Origin: Solirubrobacter taibaiensis
GTDB lineage: Bacteria; Actinomycetota; Thermoleophilia; Solirubrobacterales; Solirubrobacteraceae
Direction: 5' to 3'
Assembly (NCBI GenBank): GCA_027587225.1
Contig: JAPDDQ010000035.1
Location: forward strand, 22,542-86,541
DNA: 64,000 nucleotides
The notes below the pieces were generated by a model, which did not search any database, had not been told where the DNA came from, and saw nothing but the letters and a program-made list of their open reading frames with translations. Positions 32,307 through 40,482 of the stretch are shown piece by piece; position 1 is the first letter of the stretch; every line of letters begins with the position of its first letter. A program made the translations under genes and the position numbers.

Positions 32307-32788
32307 GCGAAGAGCGTCTGCTGGGTGAAACCGGGCGCGCGCTCGATCTCCAGCATCCGCCGCTTCGTCGCGATCCCGCCGGGCGCCGAGAAGCCGTGCA
32401 GCGCGCCCGTCGATGAGAGCACACGGTGGCACGGCACGACGATCGGGAACGGGTTCGAACCCATCGCCCGCCCCACGGCCTGAGCCCCGCCGGGCGAGCC
32501 GACCGCCCGCGCGAGGTCCCCGTACGTGCAGAGCTCACCTGGGCCGACGAGCCGCGCCTGCGCGTACACGCCCGCGGCGAACGCCTCCACACCGGTGAGA
32601 TCCAGCGGCACCTCGCGCAGGTCACGCGGCTCACCCTCGAGCAGCGCCACGATCCCCGCGACCGCCTCGCGCACGAACTCCGGCGGCTCTTCGCCGGAAG
32701 TACCCCCGCCGAGAATCGACACGCGCGTCAGCCCAGTAGGACTCCAGCTGATCCCACACGCGCCGATCGCCGTCTCGAACCGCAACAC
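32303..32788 (-). CDS. ogt: Methylated-DNA-protein-cysteine methyltransferase
   Basis: Suicide DNA-repair enzyme of 161 residues that removes O6-alkyl groups from guanine. The active-site motif IVVPCHRVLSSTGALHGFS is intact, preceded by the helix-turn-helix VGPGELCTYGDLARAVGSPGGAQAVGRAM. The N-terminal Ada-like zinc region is absent, so it is the Ogt/AGT form rather than Ada. It starts ten bases after the stop of the carboxylate-amine ligase gene, on the same strand, and overlaps the next gene by four bases. Confidence 0.95.
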   Translation of the reverse strand: MLRFETAIGACGISWSPTGLTRVSILGGGTSGEEPPEFVREAVAGIVALLEGEPRDLREVPLDLTGVEAFAAGVYAQARLVGPGELCTYGDLARAVGSPGGAQAVGRAMGSNPFPIVVPCHRVLSSTGALHGFSAPGGIATKRRMLEIERAPGFTQQTLFA

Positions 32789-32798
32789 CCCGCGGAGA

Positions 32799-33905
32799 TT
32801 ACCCCGCGATGGCGACGGCTTCCTGAGCCATGGTCTCCTCCACGGCGCGCTGCAGCATCAGCTCGACGCCGCCGTCGGCCGCGTTCGCACGCTGGCGCCC
32901 GGCGCCGTTCCCGCGCTCGAGCAGCCGGTGGACGAGCATCAGCTCCTCCCAGCAACCGAGGTCGGCGGCGTAGGCGCTCGCGATCGCGACGGCGTGCAGC
33001 GCCACCTCACGCACCGGCCGCAGCGTGCCGTTGAGCAGCAGCTGCCCGTCGAGCCCGTCGCGGGTGGCGCGGAAGCTCAACTCGCGCAGCGCCTCCGGCC
33101 CGGGCAGCCGGCGCGGCGGCGAGCTCGCCTCGTGCACGGCCAGGCAGTGCACGAGCGAGACGAGCGCGACGAGGTCCTCGAGCGAAGATTGCGCGTCCAG
33201 CACCCGGATCTCCAGCGTGCCGAACCGCGGGTGCGGGCGCAGGTCCCACCACAGGTAGCTGTCGTCCGGGAACTCGCCGAGCGCCCGCAGCTCCTCCACC
33301 GTCGCCACGTAGTCGGCGTAGCCGTCGAGCGCGCGCGGCATCCCGGAGCGCGGGAGCGAGTTGCAGATCACCGAGCGCGCGCTGGCGAGGCCGGAGTCGC
33401 GCCCGTACAGGTAGGGCGAGTTCGCGCCCAGCGCTTGCAGCAGCGGGATCCAGCCGCGCATCCCGTTGGCGGCGCGGATCGCGGTCTCGCCGTCGGGCAT
33501 GCCCACGTGCACGTGCACGCCGCAGTGCGGCGTCTGGCGCATCAAGGACCGCAGGCTGCGATCGATCAGCTCGTAGCGCTCGCCGCCGCGCAGGTGCACG
33601 TCGCCGTACGCGCCCAGCGGATGGACGCCGGCGCCGAGCAACGGCGTCACCTCGCCCAGCTCTGCCCGCAGCGCACCGAGCACGCCGATGGCCTCGCCGG
33701 CGTCGTCGCACACCGGGGTCCGCAGCTCCAGCACGCCGTCGGTGACCTCACCGGTCACCAGTTCGGGCGCGATCCCGGCCCGGTCGAGGAGCTCCTCAGT
33801 ACCCCCGCGCGGCAGCAGCGTGTCGGGGTGAACCGCGATCAGCTCTTCCTCGACCCCGAGGCTGTAGCGGTCGGATCCCTTGAAAGTCAGTCTCGTGTTC
33901 GGCAT
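32799..33905 (-). CDS. Carboxylate-amine ligase, YbdK/GCS2 family (copy 2)
   Basis: A 368-residue paralogue of the enzyme at 16697-17773. Shared landmarks are SLGVEEELIAVHPDTLLP, PHCGVHVHVGMPDGE and LWWDLRPHPRFGTLEIRVLD. In this copy the His-x-His pair (GVHVHVG) is more like classical glutamate-cysteine ligase 2 than in copy 1 (ALQVHVA), so the substrates may differ. ATG at 33903-33905. The ogt gene follows at ten bases, suggesting cotranscription. The amine and carboxylate substrates are unknown. Confidence 0.9.
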   Translation of the reverse strand: MPNTRLTFKGSDRYSLGVEEELIAVHPDTLLPRGGTEELLDRAGIAPELVTGEVTDGVLELRTPVCDDAGEAIGVLGALRAELGEVTPLLGAGVHPLGAYGDVHLRGGERYELIDRSLRSLMRQTPHCGVHVHVGMPDGETAIRAANGMRGWIPLLQALGANSPYLYGRDSGLASARSVICNSLPRSGMPRALDGYADYVATVEELRALGEFPDDSYLWWDLRPHPRFGTLEIRVLDAQSSLEDLVALVSLVHCLAVHEASSPPRRLPGPEALRELSFRATRDGLDGQLLLNGTLRPVREVALHAVAIASAYAADLGCWEELMLVHRLLERGNGAGRQRANAADGGVELMLQRAVEETMAQEAVAIAG

Positions 33906-33970
33906 GCGCGCGGACCCTTTACCCGGCGGCGCGGCTTTTGAACGCGCGTCGTGCGAAAGGTTGCCGTGAC

Positions 33971-35077
33971 ATGATCGGCGGCGTGCGAGACGGTCATGAA
34001 GCGCTTCCTGGGTGGTACCGCACGGCGGCGGCGGCGAGCTGGCGCTTCCTCGTCATCGTCGCCGCGGCCGGCGTCGTGCTCTGGGGCCTGGTCTACCTGC
34101 ACGTCGTCGTGCTGCCGATCATCATCGCGCTGTTGGCGAGCACGCTCCTGCTGCCGGTGGTGCGCTGGCTCAAGAGCAAGGGCGCGCCCGACGCGCTCGC
34201 CGCCGCGGGCGCGATGCTCGCCGCGTTCCTACTCGTCGCCGCGATCGTGACCGCGATCGCGCCCTCGGTCGGGGACCAGTTCAGCGAACTGCGCCCGCAG
34301 GCGGAGAACGGCCTGCGCGAGGCCACGGACGTGCTCGCGGAGCCGCCGTTCAACCTCAGCGAGACGGAGATCCAGGACCGGGTCGACGAGGCGATCGCGA
34401 AGCTGCGCGAGAACAGCGGGCCCCTCGCCCGCGGGCTGTCCAGCGGCGCCGTCATCCTCGGCGAGGTCCTCACGGGGCTGCTCGTCGCACTGCTGCTGAC
34501 GTTCTTCTTCCTCAAGGACGGAGCGCGCATGTGGGGCTACCTGCTGCGCTTCACGGGGCGTGGCCGCGAGCACGCGGACGAGCTCGGCACCCGGGTCTAC
34601 GCCGCGCTCTCGGGCTACATCCGGGGCATCGCGCTCGTCGGGCTCGCGGACGCGATCCTGATCGGCCTCGCGCTGTTGATCATCGGCGTCCCGCTCGTGG
34701 TCCCGATCATGGTGATCACGTTCTTCGCCGCGTTCGTGCCGTTGATCGGCGCGTTCCTGGCCGGGCTCGTCGCCGTGCTGATCGCGCTCGTCTCGGGCGG
34801 GCTGCTCGACGCGGCCCTCGTACTCGGCGCGATCATCATCGTCCAGCAGGTCGAAGGGCACCTGCTGTACCCGGTGCTGATGGGCCGCACCGTGAACCTG
34901 CATCCGGCCGTGATCGTCGTCGCGCTCGCCGCGGGCGGCATCCTGGGCGGGATCGTCGGCGTGTTCCTCGCCGTCCCGGTGGCAGGCATCGTGTCCGTCG
35001 TGCTCGACTACGTGCGCGCCGAGCCGCCACCCGAGTCGCCGGTCGTCGACGAGGACGAGGCGACGGCTACGGCCTGA
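33971..35077 (+). CDS. AI-2E-family (UPF0118) permease, copy 1
   Basis: Membrane protein of 368 residues with about eight helices. After a short cytoplasmic N terminus come FLVIVAAAGVVLWGLVYL and LPIIIALLASTLLLPVVRWL, a long amphipathic central region, LLVALLLTFFFLKDGARMW, and a last group of helices with VQQVEGHLLYPVLMGRTVNLHP, the family hallmark. Members include the Na+/H+-linked and AI-2 exporters, but most have no known substrate. ATG at 33971 is used; GTG at 33983 is possible. It overlaps the convergent alditol oxidase gene by 11 bases. Confidence 0.9.
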   Translation: MIGGVRDGHEALPGWYRTAAAASWRFLVIVAAAGVVLWGLVYLHVVVLPIIIALLASTLLLPVVRWLKSKGAPDALAAAGAMLAAFLLVAAIVTAIAPSVGDQFSELRPQAENGLREATDVLAEPPFNLSETEIQDRVDEAIAKLRENSGPLARGLSSGAVILGEVLTGLLVALLLTFFFLKDGARMWGYLLRFTGRGREHADELGTRVYAALSGYIRGIALVGLADAILIGLALLIIGVPLVVPIMVITFFAAFVPLIGAFLAGLVAVLIALVSGGLLDAALVLGAIIIVQQVEGHLLYPVLMGRTVNLHPAVIVVALAAGGILGGIVGVFLAVPVAGIVSVVLDYVRAEPPPESPVVDEDEATATA

Positions 35078-36206
35078 ACGCGCCGCGCGGATCGAGCCGC
35101 TCGGCGAGCGCCTGGAAGTCCGCCGCGCGCTCGTAGACGCCCGGGGTGAGATGGACCTTGCCCGGGTGCGGACGCGGGTCGAAGGGCGCGAACGCCGCTT
35201 CGATCTCGCGCAGCGCGCCGTCGATCGGCACCTGCTCGAAGGTGAAGTGCACCGCGAGGGTGTCTCGTCCGTACATCGGGCTCATCCACAGCGTGTCGGC
35301 GGCGGCGGTGCGCAGCTCGCTCACGAGCAGGCCGGGGAGCGTGAGTTCGCGCAGCACTTCGATCGCCTCGCGGGCCCGCGCACGGGGCAGCAGGTACTCG
35401 GCCTGCAGCTCGTCGCCCTTGCTCGGCGTGAAGCCCATGCGGAAGTGCGGCAGCCGGTCCCACCACGGGCCCGGCACGCCGAGCTGGCGCGTGCAGTTGA
35501 CGGGATCGAGCTCGATGATCGGATGGCGCTCGACGGTGGCGGGCGTCGCGTCGAACAGCGTGTCCGGCAGCGTGTCGCGGCTCTTGAGCCAGACCATGTC
35601 CACGCCTTGCAGCCGCGTGAAGACGCTGACGCTGTAGGCGGCGTCGAACACGTCGGGGACGTGCTCCCAGCTGAGGCCCTCGAAGACGCGCTGCTTGACC
35701 TCGTAGAACGGCTCGGTGTCGAGCGTGAGCCGCGTGACCACGCCGAGCCGGCCGAGGTGCACGACCATGCCGTCGAAGTCCGGGTCGCCGCGCTCGGTCT
35801 CGACGATGTCGCCCGTGGACGTGACGAGCTGCAGCGCGCGCACCGCCGTGGCCAGGTTGCCGGTGCCGGACCCGTGCGTGCCGGTGGCGATCGCGCCGGC
35901 CACGGAGATGTGCGGGAGCGAGGCGAGGTTGTGCAGCGCCGCGCGCCCCTCCAGGTGCTCCGCCAGCACGCCGTACGTGAGGCCGGCGTTGAAGCTCACG
36001 CAGTCGTCGTCGATCACGACGTCCGCGGGCAGCCCGTCCAGCGTGAGCTGCTCGTCGGCGTCGGCGAGGTGGTTGAACGTGTGGCCGGAGCCGAGCACCC
36101 GCAGGTTCGGTGCGCCGGCGACGATCCGGCGCAGCTCGTCGAGCGTGCGCGGCCGCTGCACCTCGCGAGCACGGTAGGTGACGTTGCCCGCCCAGTTGGT
36201 GGTCAT
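35067..36206 (-). CDS. aldO: Alditol (xylitol/sorbitol) oxidase
   Basis: FAD-linked oxidase of 379 residues very similar in order of motifs to Streptomyces AldO. The N terminus TNWAGNVTYRAREVQRP, the flavin-binding RVLGSGHTFNHLAD, the covalent-FAD His region in SVAGAIATGTHGSGTGN, and PVNCTRQLGVPGPW are all present. Such enzymes oxidise xylitol or sorbitol to the aldose and release hydrogen peroxide. ATG overlaps the GH31 gene stop by four bases (ATGA), so it is coupled to a glycosidase, which suggests use of sugar or sugar-alcohol released by it. A catalase is present at the left edge of the window but not linked. Confidence 0.93.
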   Translation of the reverse strand: MTTNWAGNVTYRAREVQRPRTLDELRRIVAGAPNLRVLGSGHTFNHLADADEQLTLDGLPADVVIDDDCVSFNAGLTYGVLAEHLEGRAALHNLASLPHISVAGAIATGTHGSGTGNLATAVRALQLVTSTGDIVETERGDPDFDGMVVHLGRLGVVTRLTLDTEPFYEVKQRVFEGLSWEHVPDVFDAAYSVSVFTRLQGVDMVWLKSRDTLPDTLFDATPATVERHPIIELDPVNCTRQLGVPGPWWDRLPHFRMGFTPSKGDELQAEYLLPRARAREAIEVLRELTLPGLLVSELRTAAADTLWMSPMYGRDTLAVHFTFEQVPIDGALREIEAAFAPFDPRPHPGKVHLTPGVYERAADFQALAERLDPRGAFRP

Positions 36207-38428
36207 AGCGTCACGCTGAACTCGCGGTCCTCGACCGTCCGCCGCGTGCCCTCGCACACCACCACGAACCGCTCGCGCGCGAACTCGGGGTAGCCGTCGC
36301 CCTCCGTGCGCGCCTGCAGCTCCCGCCCGGTGAGCGTGAACGTCGTGCGGTAGAAGCCACCGTCGAACGTGAGCCCGTCGTCCTCGTGCAGGATCGACTC
36401 GCTCTCGCCCGGGAACACGTGCAGCTCGATCTCGGCCGGGTGATGACCGGCCGTGGAGGGCGGCGCCTCCGGCCACATCGGGATCACGGCGCCGGCGCGG
36501 ACGTAGATCGGGATCCGGTCCATGGGTGTCGAGGCCACTACCCAGCGGCCGCCGTCGTGACGCTCGCTGCTGTGCCAGTCGTACCACTCGCCGCGCGGGA
36601 GGTAGACCTGGCGGGCGGTCATGCCCGGCTCGGTCACGGGCGCGACGAGCAGGTCGCGGCCGAGCAGGTACTGGTCGTCGATGTCGCGGACGGTGTTGTC
36701 GTCCTGGTGGTCGAAGACGAGCGGCCGCTGCACGGGCTCCCCCGTCTCCGACGCGCGCATGAACGCGGCGTACAGGTACGGCAGGAGCCGGTAGCGGAAC
36801 TGCAGCGCTTCCCGCGCGAGGTCGAGCACCGCGCCGCCCCAGGCCCACGCGTACTGGTCGACGTTGCCGATCATCGAGTGGTTGCGGCAGAACGGCGTGA
36901 GCGCGCCGTACTGCATCCAGCGCACGAACAGCTCGCCGTTGGAGTCACCCTGAAAGCCGCCGACGTCCGCGCCCACGAACGGCTGGCCGGACACGCCGAA
37001 GCCGTTCGCCATCGGGATGCTCACCCACAGGTGGTCCCAGCGGGCCTGGTTGTCGCCCATCCAATTCGCGGCGTAGCGCTGGACGCCGGCGAAGCCCGCG
37101 CGCGAGAGCACGAACGTGCGCTTGTCGGGGTTGGCGGCCTTCAGGCCTTCGACGGTGCCCATGGCCATCAGCAGCGCGTACTGGTTGTGGAAGCGCTCGT
37201 GGGAGGCGCGGCCGCGGTCGAACAACATGCGCTGCGGAGGCACCGACCCGGTGGCCGGCTCGTTCATGTCGTTCCAGATGCCGGCCAGGCCGGACTGCAC
37301 GTGCGCGGCGTTCAGTTCGCCCCACCACGCGCGGCCCTCCTCGGTGGCGAAGTCGGGGAACGCGGTGTCGCCCGGCCACACCTCGCCGATGTAGATGTCG
37401 CCGCCCTCGGTGCGGCACAGCACGTCGCGCTCCACGGCCTGGTCGTACACCGCGTAGCCGGGCTCGTACTTCACGCCGGGATCGATGATCGTGATCACCT
37501 TGAAGCCCTGCTCGTCCAGGCGCTGCAGCATGCCGGGCGCGTCGGGGAACCGCTCTGTGTTCCAGGTGAAGACGCGGTAGCCGTCCATGTACTCGATGTC
37601 CAGCCACAGCGCGTCGCACGGCAGGCCCTGCTCGCGGTGCTGGGCGCCGAGCTCCTCCACCGCGTCCTGCGAGTAGTCGAACCAGCGGCACTGGTGGTAG
37701 CCGAGCGCCCACAGCGGCGGCTTGGCGGCGCGCCCCGTGAGCCACGTGTACGCCTCCAGGATGTCCGGCATGCCCGGGCCGGCGAACACGTACTCCGTGT
37801 ACTGGCCCCCCTCGAAGCGGATCGTCAGCTCCTCGCCGAAGTCGTACGCGGCGCGGTAGCCGTTGTCGATGAACGAGCCCGCCATGTGCCCGTCCTTCGT
37901 GTGGTGGTAGAAGAACGGGATCGCCACGTAGTACGGGTCGAACTCGATGTCGTCGCCGTTGCCGCCGAACTCGGCGGCGGCCGTCGGGTTGAGGATGTCG
38001 GTGTTCCAGAGCGTGTAGGAGCGGCCGCGTCGATTGCCCGGTCCGCCCTTTTCCCCCAGGCCGTAGATCGCGTCGCCGACGGCGGCGCGGCGGCGCAGCT
38101 CGAACGCGTCGTTGAGCGTCGCGTACGCCCGCGTGGTCTCCAGCACGGCGGTGCCGTCGGCGCGGTGGACGTCGATCCCGAACGGGTCCTCGCGCAGCGT
38201 GACGGTGAGCTGCGCCGTGCGCAGGACGTTGCCCTCGACGGTGAACTCGGCTTGGCCGTCCGCGATCACGGCATGCGTGGGCGCGTCGTCGAACACGCCA
38301 CCGCGACTGAGCTTGATCCGCACGACGTCGTCGCGGACCGGCTCGATCCGCAGCCGCTCGCCGTGCAGCGCGGCCTCGAGGCCGCGCTCGGTCGTCTCGA
38401 TGCTGTCGACCCGCGTGAACTGCAGCAT
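36203..38428 (-). CDS. Glycoside hydrolase family 31 alpha-glucosidase
   Basis: A 741-residue retaining glycosidase. An N-terminal beta-sandwich is followed by the barrel; WALGYHQCRW and LPCDALWLDIEYMDGY precede the nucleophile Asp in LAGIWNDMNEPA, and the acid/base region lies in MGDNQARWDHLWVS. The C-terminal part is a beta-domain. No signal peptide is seen, so it probably acts on imported sugars. ATG at 38426-38428 shares one base with the stop of the collagen-like gene (TGATG). It is followed by alditol oxidase. Alpha-glucosidase is the likeliest activity; alpha-xylosidase is possible. Confidence 0.94.
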   Translation of the reverse strand: MLQFTRVDSIETTERGLEAALHGERLRIEPVRDDVVRIKLSRGGVFDDAPTHAVIADGQAEFTVEGNVLRTAQLTVTLREDPFGIDVHRADGTAVLETTRAYATLNDAFELRRRAAVGDAIYGLGEKGGPGNRRGRSYTLWNTDILNPTAAAEFGGNGDDIEFDPYYVAIPFFYHHTKDGHMAGSFIDNGYRAAYDFGEELTIRFEGGQYTEYVFAGPGMPDILEAYTWLTGRAAKPPLWALGYHQCRWFDYSQDAVEELGAQHREQGLPCDALWLDIEYMDGYRVFTWNTERFPDAPGMLQRLDEQGFKVITIIDPGVKYEPGYAVYDQAVERDVLCRTEGGDIYIGEVWPGDTAFPDFATEEGRAWWGELNAAHVQSGLAGIWNDMNEPATGSVPPQRMLFDRGRASHERFHNQYALLMAMGTVEGLKAANPDKRTFVLSRAGFAGVQRYAANWMGDNQARWDHLWVSIPMANGFGVSGQPFVGADVGGFQGDSNGELFVRWMQYGALTPFCRNHSMIGNVDQYAWAWGGAVLDLAREALQFRYRLLPYLYAAFMRASETGEPVQRPLVFDHQDDNTVRDIDDQYLLGRDLLVAPVTEPGMTARQVYLPRGEWYDWHSSERHDGGRWVVASTPMDRIPIYVRAGAVIPMWPEAPPSTAGHHPAEIELHVFPGESESILHEDDGLTFDGGFYRTTFTLTGRELQARTEGDGYPEFARERFVVVCEGTRRTVEDREFSVTL

Positions 38429-40278
38429 CAACGAAGCGTGACGGTCCGGCGCACCGTCTGCTTCCCGACCCGCAATGTGAGCACGTATTGGCCGGCGTGC
38501 AGGCGCCTGGGGGCGCGCAGCTCGATCCGGCCGACCGCGGTCCGCTGCGCCTTGGCGACGGTCCGGCCGCCGCGGGTGAGCGTGGCCGAGGCCGCCTTTG
38601 CCTTGCCCGTCAGCTTGCACGTGACCTTCTTGCCCTTGAGCGTGCACTTGATCGTGCCGAGCTCCGCCGCCGGGCCGCGCGGGCCCACCGGTCCGGCAGG
38701 GCCTGCCGGACCGGGCGTGCCCGCCGGGCCTGCTGGCCCGGCTGCGCCGTTCTGGCCATCCGCCCCCGGCCTCGGCGCGGCGATCGGCGTTGCGGGCACC
38801 TCCTGCACGTAGAAGCGCGTCGTGGTCACCGTCGTGTCACCACGGGCGGTGGTCGCCGTCCACCACGCGTCCCAGCGCCCGGGCGTGAGGCCGGTGATCA
38901 GGCCGCCCTCGAGGTCGTCCGCGGTGCCGGTGAGCACCTCCCCGGTGAGCGGGTTGACGAGCTTGACTTTCACCGTGGCGGGCACACCCTCCGTCTCGGC
39001 GAAGAGGCGGTGTGCAGGGCCGTAGATCGACTCACCCGGGAGCGGCGATGTGGCGACCACGCGGGCCACCGTCAGCAGCGTGAAGCCGCCGCTGAGCCAA
39101 TCGCGCACCACCGGGGGCGCGACGGGATCGCCGGGCGGGGAGTCGATCTCGTAGCCGTTGTGGCAGCTCGCCAGCGGGAGCTCGATCACGAGGTCGCACA
39201 CGCCGGTGGCGGTGCCCTCGCCGTCGTCGTGGAACGTCAGGCGGCCCAGCGTCAGCCGCGTCAGGCGCCGCTCCTCGGCCCACAACTCGATCACGTCGCC
39301 GGTGTCGAACGGCCTGGCCTCCCAGTACAGCTCACCGTCGACGGCGCGCAGCAGCACGCTCTCGCCGGCCACCTTGAGGGTGTAGACGCCGTCGGCCAGG
39401 TCGTAGCAGTACACCTCGTGGGTGGCGAGGTCCCCGTCGCAGGTGGGCGTGGTGACCTGGTCCGCCAGTGGCGCCGGGCGCACGACGGTCACGAAGCCGT
39501 CGAGTGGGCCCCACGACGCGTGGTACGGGATCGCCGACGCGAACTCGACGTCGTCGGCGGGCTCGAGCCGGCCCATGACGTCCGTGATGCCTTTGGTGAG
39601 CTCGAGCGTGCGGGTGCCGCCGCCGCGGCTGATCCGCGCCGTGCACTGGAGCGGGCAGAAGACGTGGTAGCCGTTGGCGCGGATGACGTTGCCGAGCGGG
39701 AGCGCGGCGTCGGTCTCGAGCCCGTCCGCGCCCAGCGAGAACGTGCGGATCTCGGGCATCAGCAGCCCGTCGTACGCGATCCGCACGCGGTCGCCTTCGA
39801 GCAGGATGAGCGGAGGCCGCAGGGCGACCGTCCACGCGCCCGTGACCGGGTCGATGTCGACCCGCTCCATCTGGTACTCGCCGTTGTGGCGGTAGAGCGT
39901 CACGGTGACCTTGCCGCCGCCGCGCCCCGCACCGACGTCCCCGGTGATGCGGCCGCTGAACAGCTGCAGGCGCAGGGCGACCATGTCGGTCGGGTCGCCG
40001 AGCGCGGACTGGTCGTCCGGCGTCGCACCCTCCGCGACGGTGCAGGTGATCACCCGGCCGGCGTCGTTCGGGACCGGCGTGTAGGTCGCGCCCAGGGCGA
40101 CGGGCTGCCCATCGCGCTGCCAACGAAAGTACGGCTGCGTCACGGTCCCGCGGTGCTTGCAGGTGAGCTCGGAGCCGGACTGCTCGATGTACGGGGCCAG
40201 CGGCGCCGCCGCGGCGGGCGCCGCGGCGATCAGGACGAAGAGGACGGTCGCGGCGAGGGCGCGCAGCGGGGCGGACAT
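38428..40278 (-). CDS. Secreted protein with collagen-like repeat
   Basis: A 616-residue exported protein. Signal peptide: LAATVLFVLIAAAPAAAAP. An Ig-like segment with two Cys (ELTCKHRG and VITCTVAEG) is followed by several beta-domains, some with paired Cys. From about residue 500, eleven consecutive Gly-x-y triplets rich in Gly-Pro-Ala form a collagen-like stalk, followed by a basic C-terminal beta-domain (about 85 residues) with CTLKGKKVTCKLTGKA. Surface attachment is likely but no LPXTG is seen. It is first in an operon with the GH31 and alditol oxidase genes. Function unknown. Confidence 0.82.
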   Translation of the reverse strand: MSAPLRALAATVLFVLIAAAPAAAAPLAPYIEQSGSELTCKHRGTVTQPYFRWQRDGQPVALGATYTPVPNDAGRVITCTVAEGATPDDQSALGDPTDMVALRLQLFSGRITGDVGAGRGGGKVTVTLYRHNGEYQMERVDIDPVTGAWTVALRPPLILLEGDRVRIAYDGLLMPEIRTFSLGADGLETDAALPLGNVIRANGYHVFCPLQCTARISRGGGTRTLELTKGITDVMGRLEPADDVEFASAIPYHASWGPLDGFVTVVRPAPLADQVTTPTCDGDLATHEVYCYDLADGVYTLKVAGESVLLRAVDGELYWEARPFDTGDVIELWAEERRLTRLTLGRLTFHDDGEGTATGVCDLVIELPLASCHNGYEIDSPPGDPVAPPVVRDWLSGGFTLLTVARVVATSPLPGESIYGPAHRLFAETEGVPATVKVKLVNPLTGEVLTGTADDLEGGLITGLTPGRWDAWWTATTARGDTTVTTTRFYVQEVPATPIAAPRPGADGQNGAAGPAGPAGTPGPAGPAGPVGPRGPAAELGTIKCTLKGKKVTCKLTGKAKAASATLTRGGRTVAKAQRTAVGRIELRAPRRLHAGQYVLTLRVGKQTVRRTVTLR

Positions 40279-40341
40279 GGCGCGCATTCTGCACACCCGC
40301 ACCGCGTCGAGCGCAGGTTGGAGTTCGCCGGAGAATGGGCG

Positions 40342-40482
40342 ATGCGACTGATGTGGTGCAACCGCCAGTGCCTCGGGACGCCCGCGACAAGTGATGCGTG
40401 CCTCTGGCACGTGAACGTCGTGGACGGCGCGAGGTGCCGCGGATGTGCCGCAGCAGGCGTGTCGGAATTCTCCGGCGGGCTC
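40342..40482 (+). other. Cys-rich open frame without its own stop, possible gene remnant
   Basis: In the 204-base gap between the collagen-like gene and nadE, an ATG with GGAG nine bases upstream opens a frame beginning MRLMWCNRQCLG and containing five Cys in 36 residues (spacing resembles a zinc knuckle). About 80% of these codons end in G or C. The frame then continues without a stop into the antisense strand of nadE. It may be the 5' piece of a gene cut by rearrangement, or chance. The rest of the gap shows nothing I can name. Confidence 0.3.
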
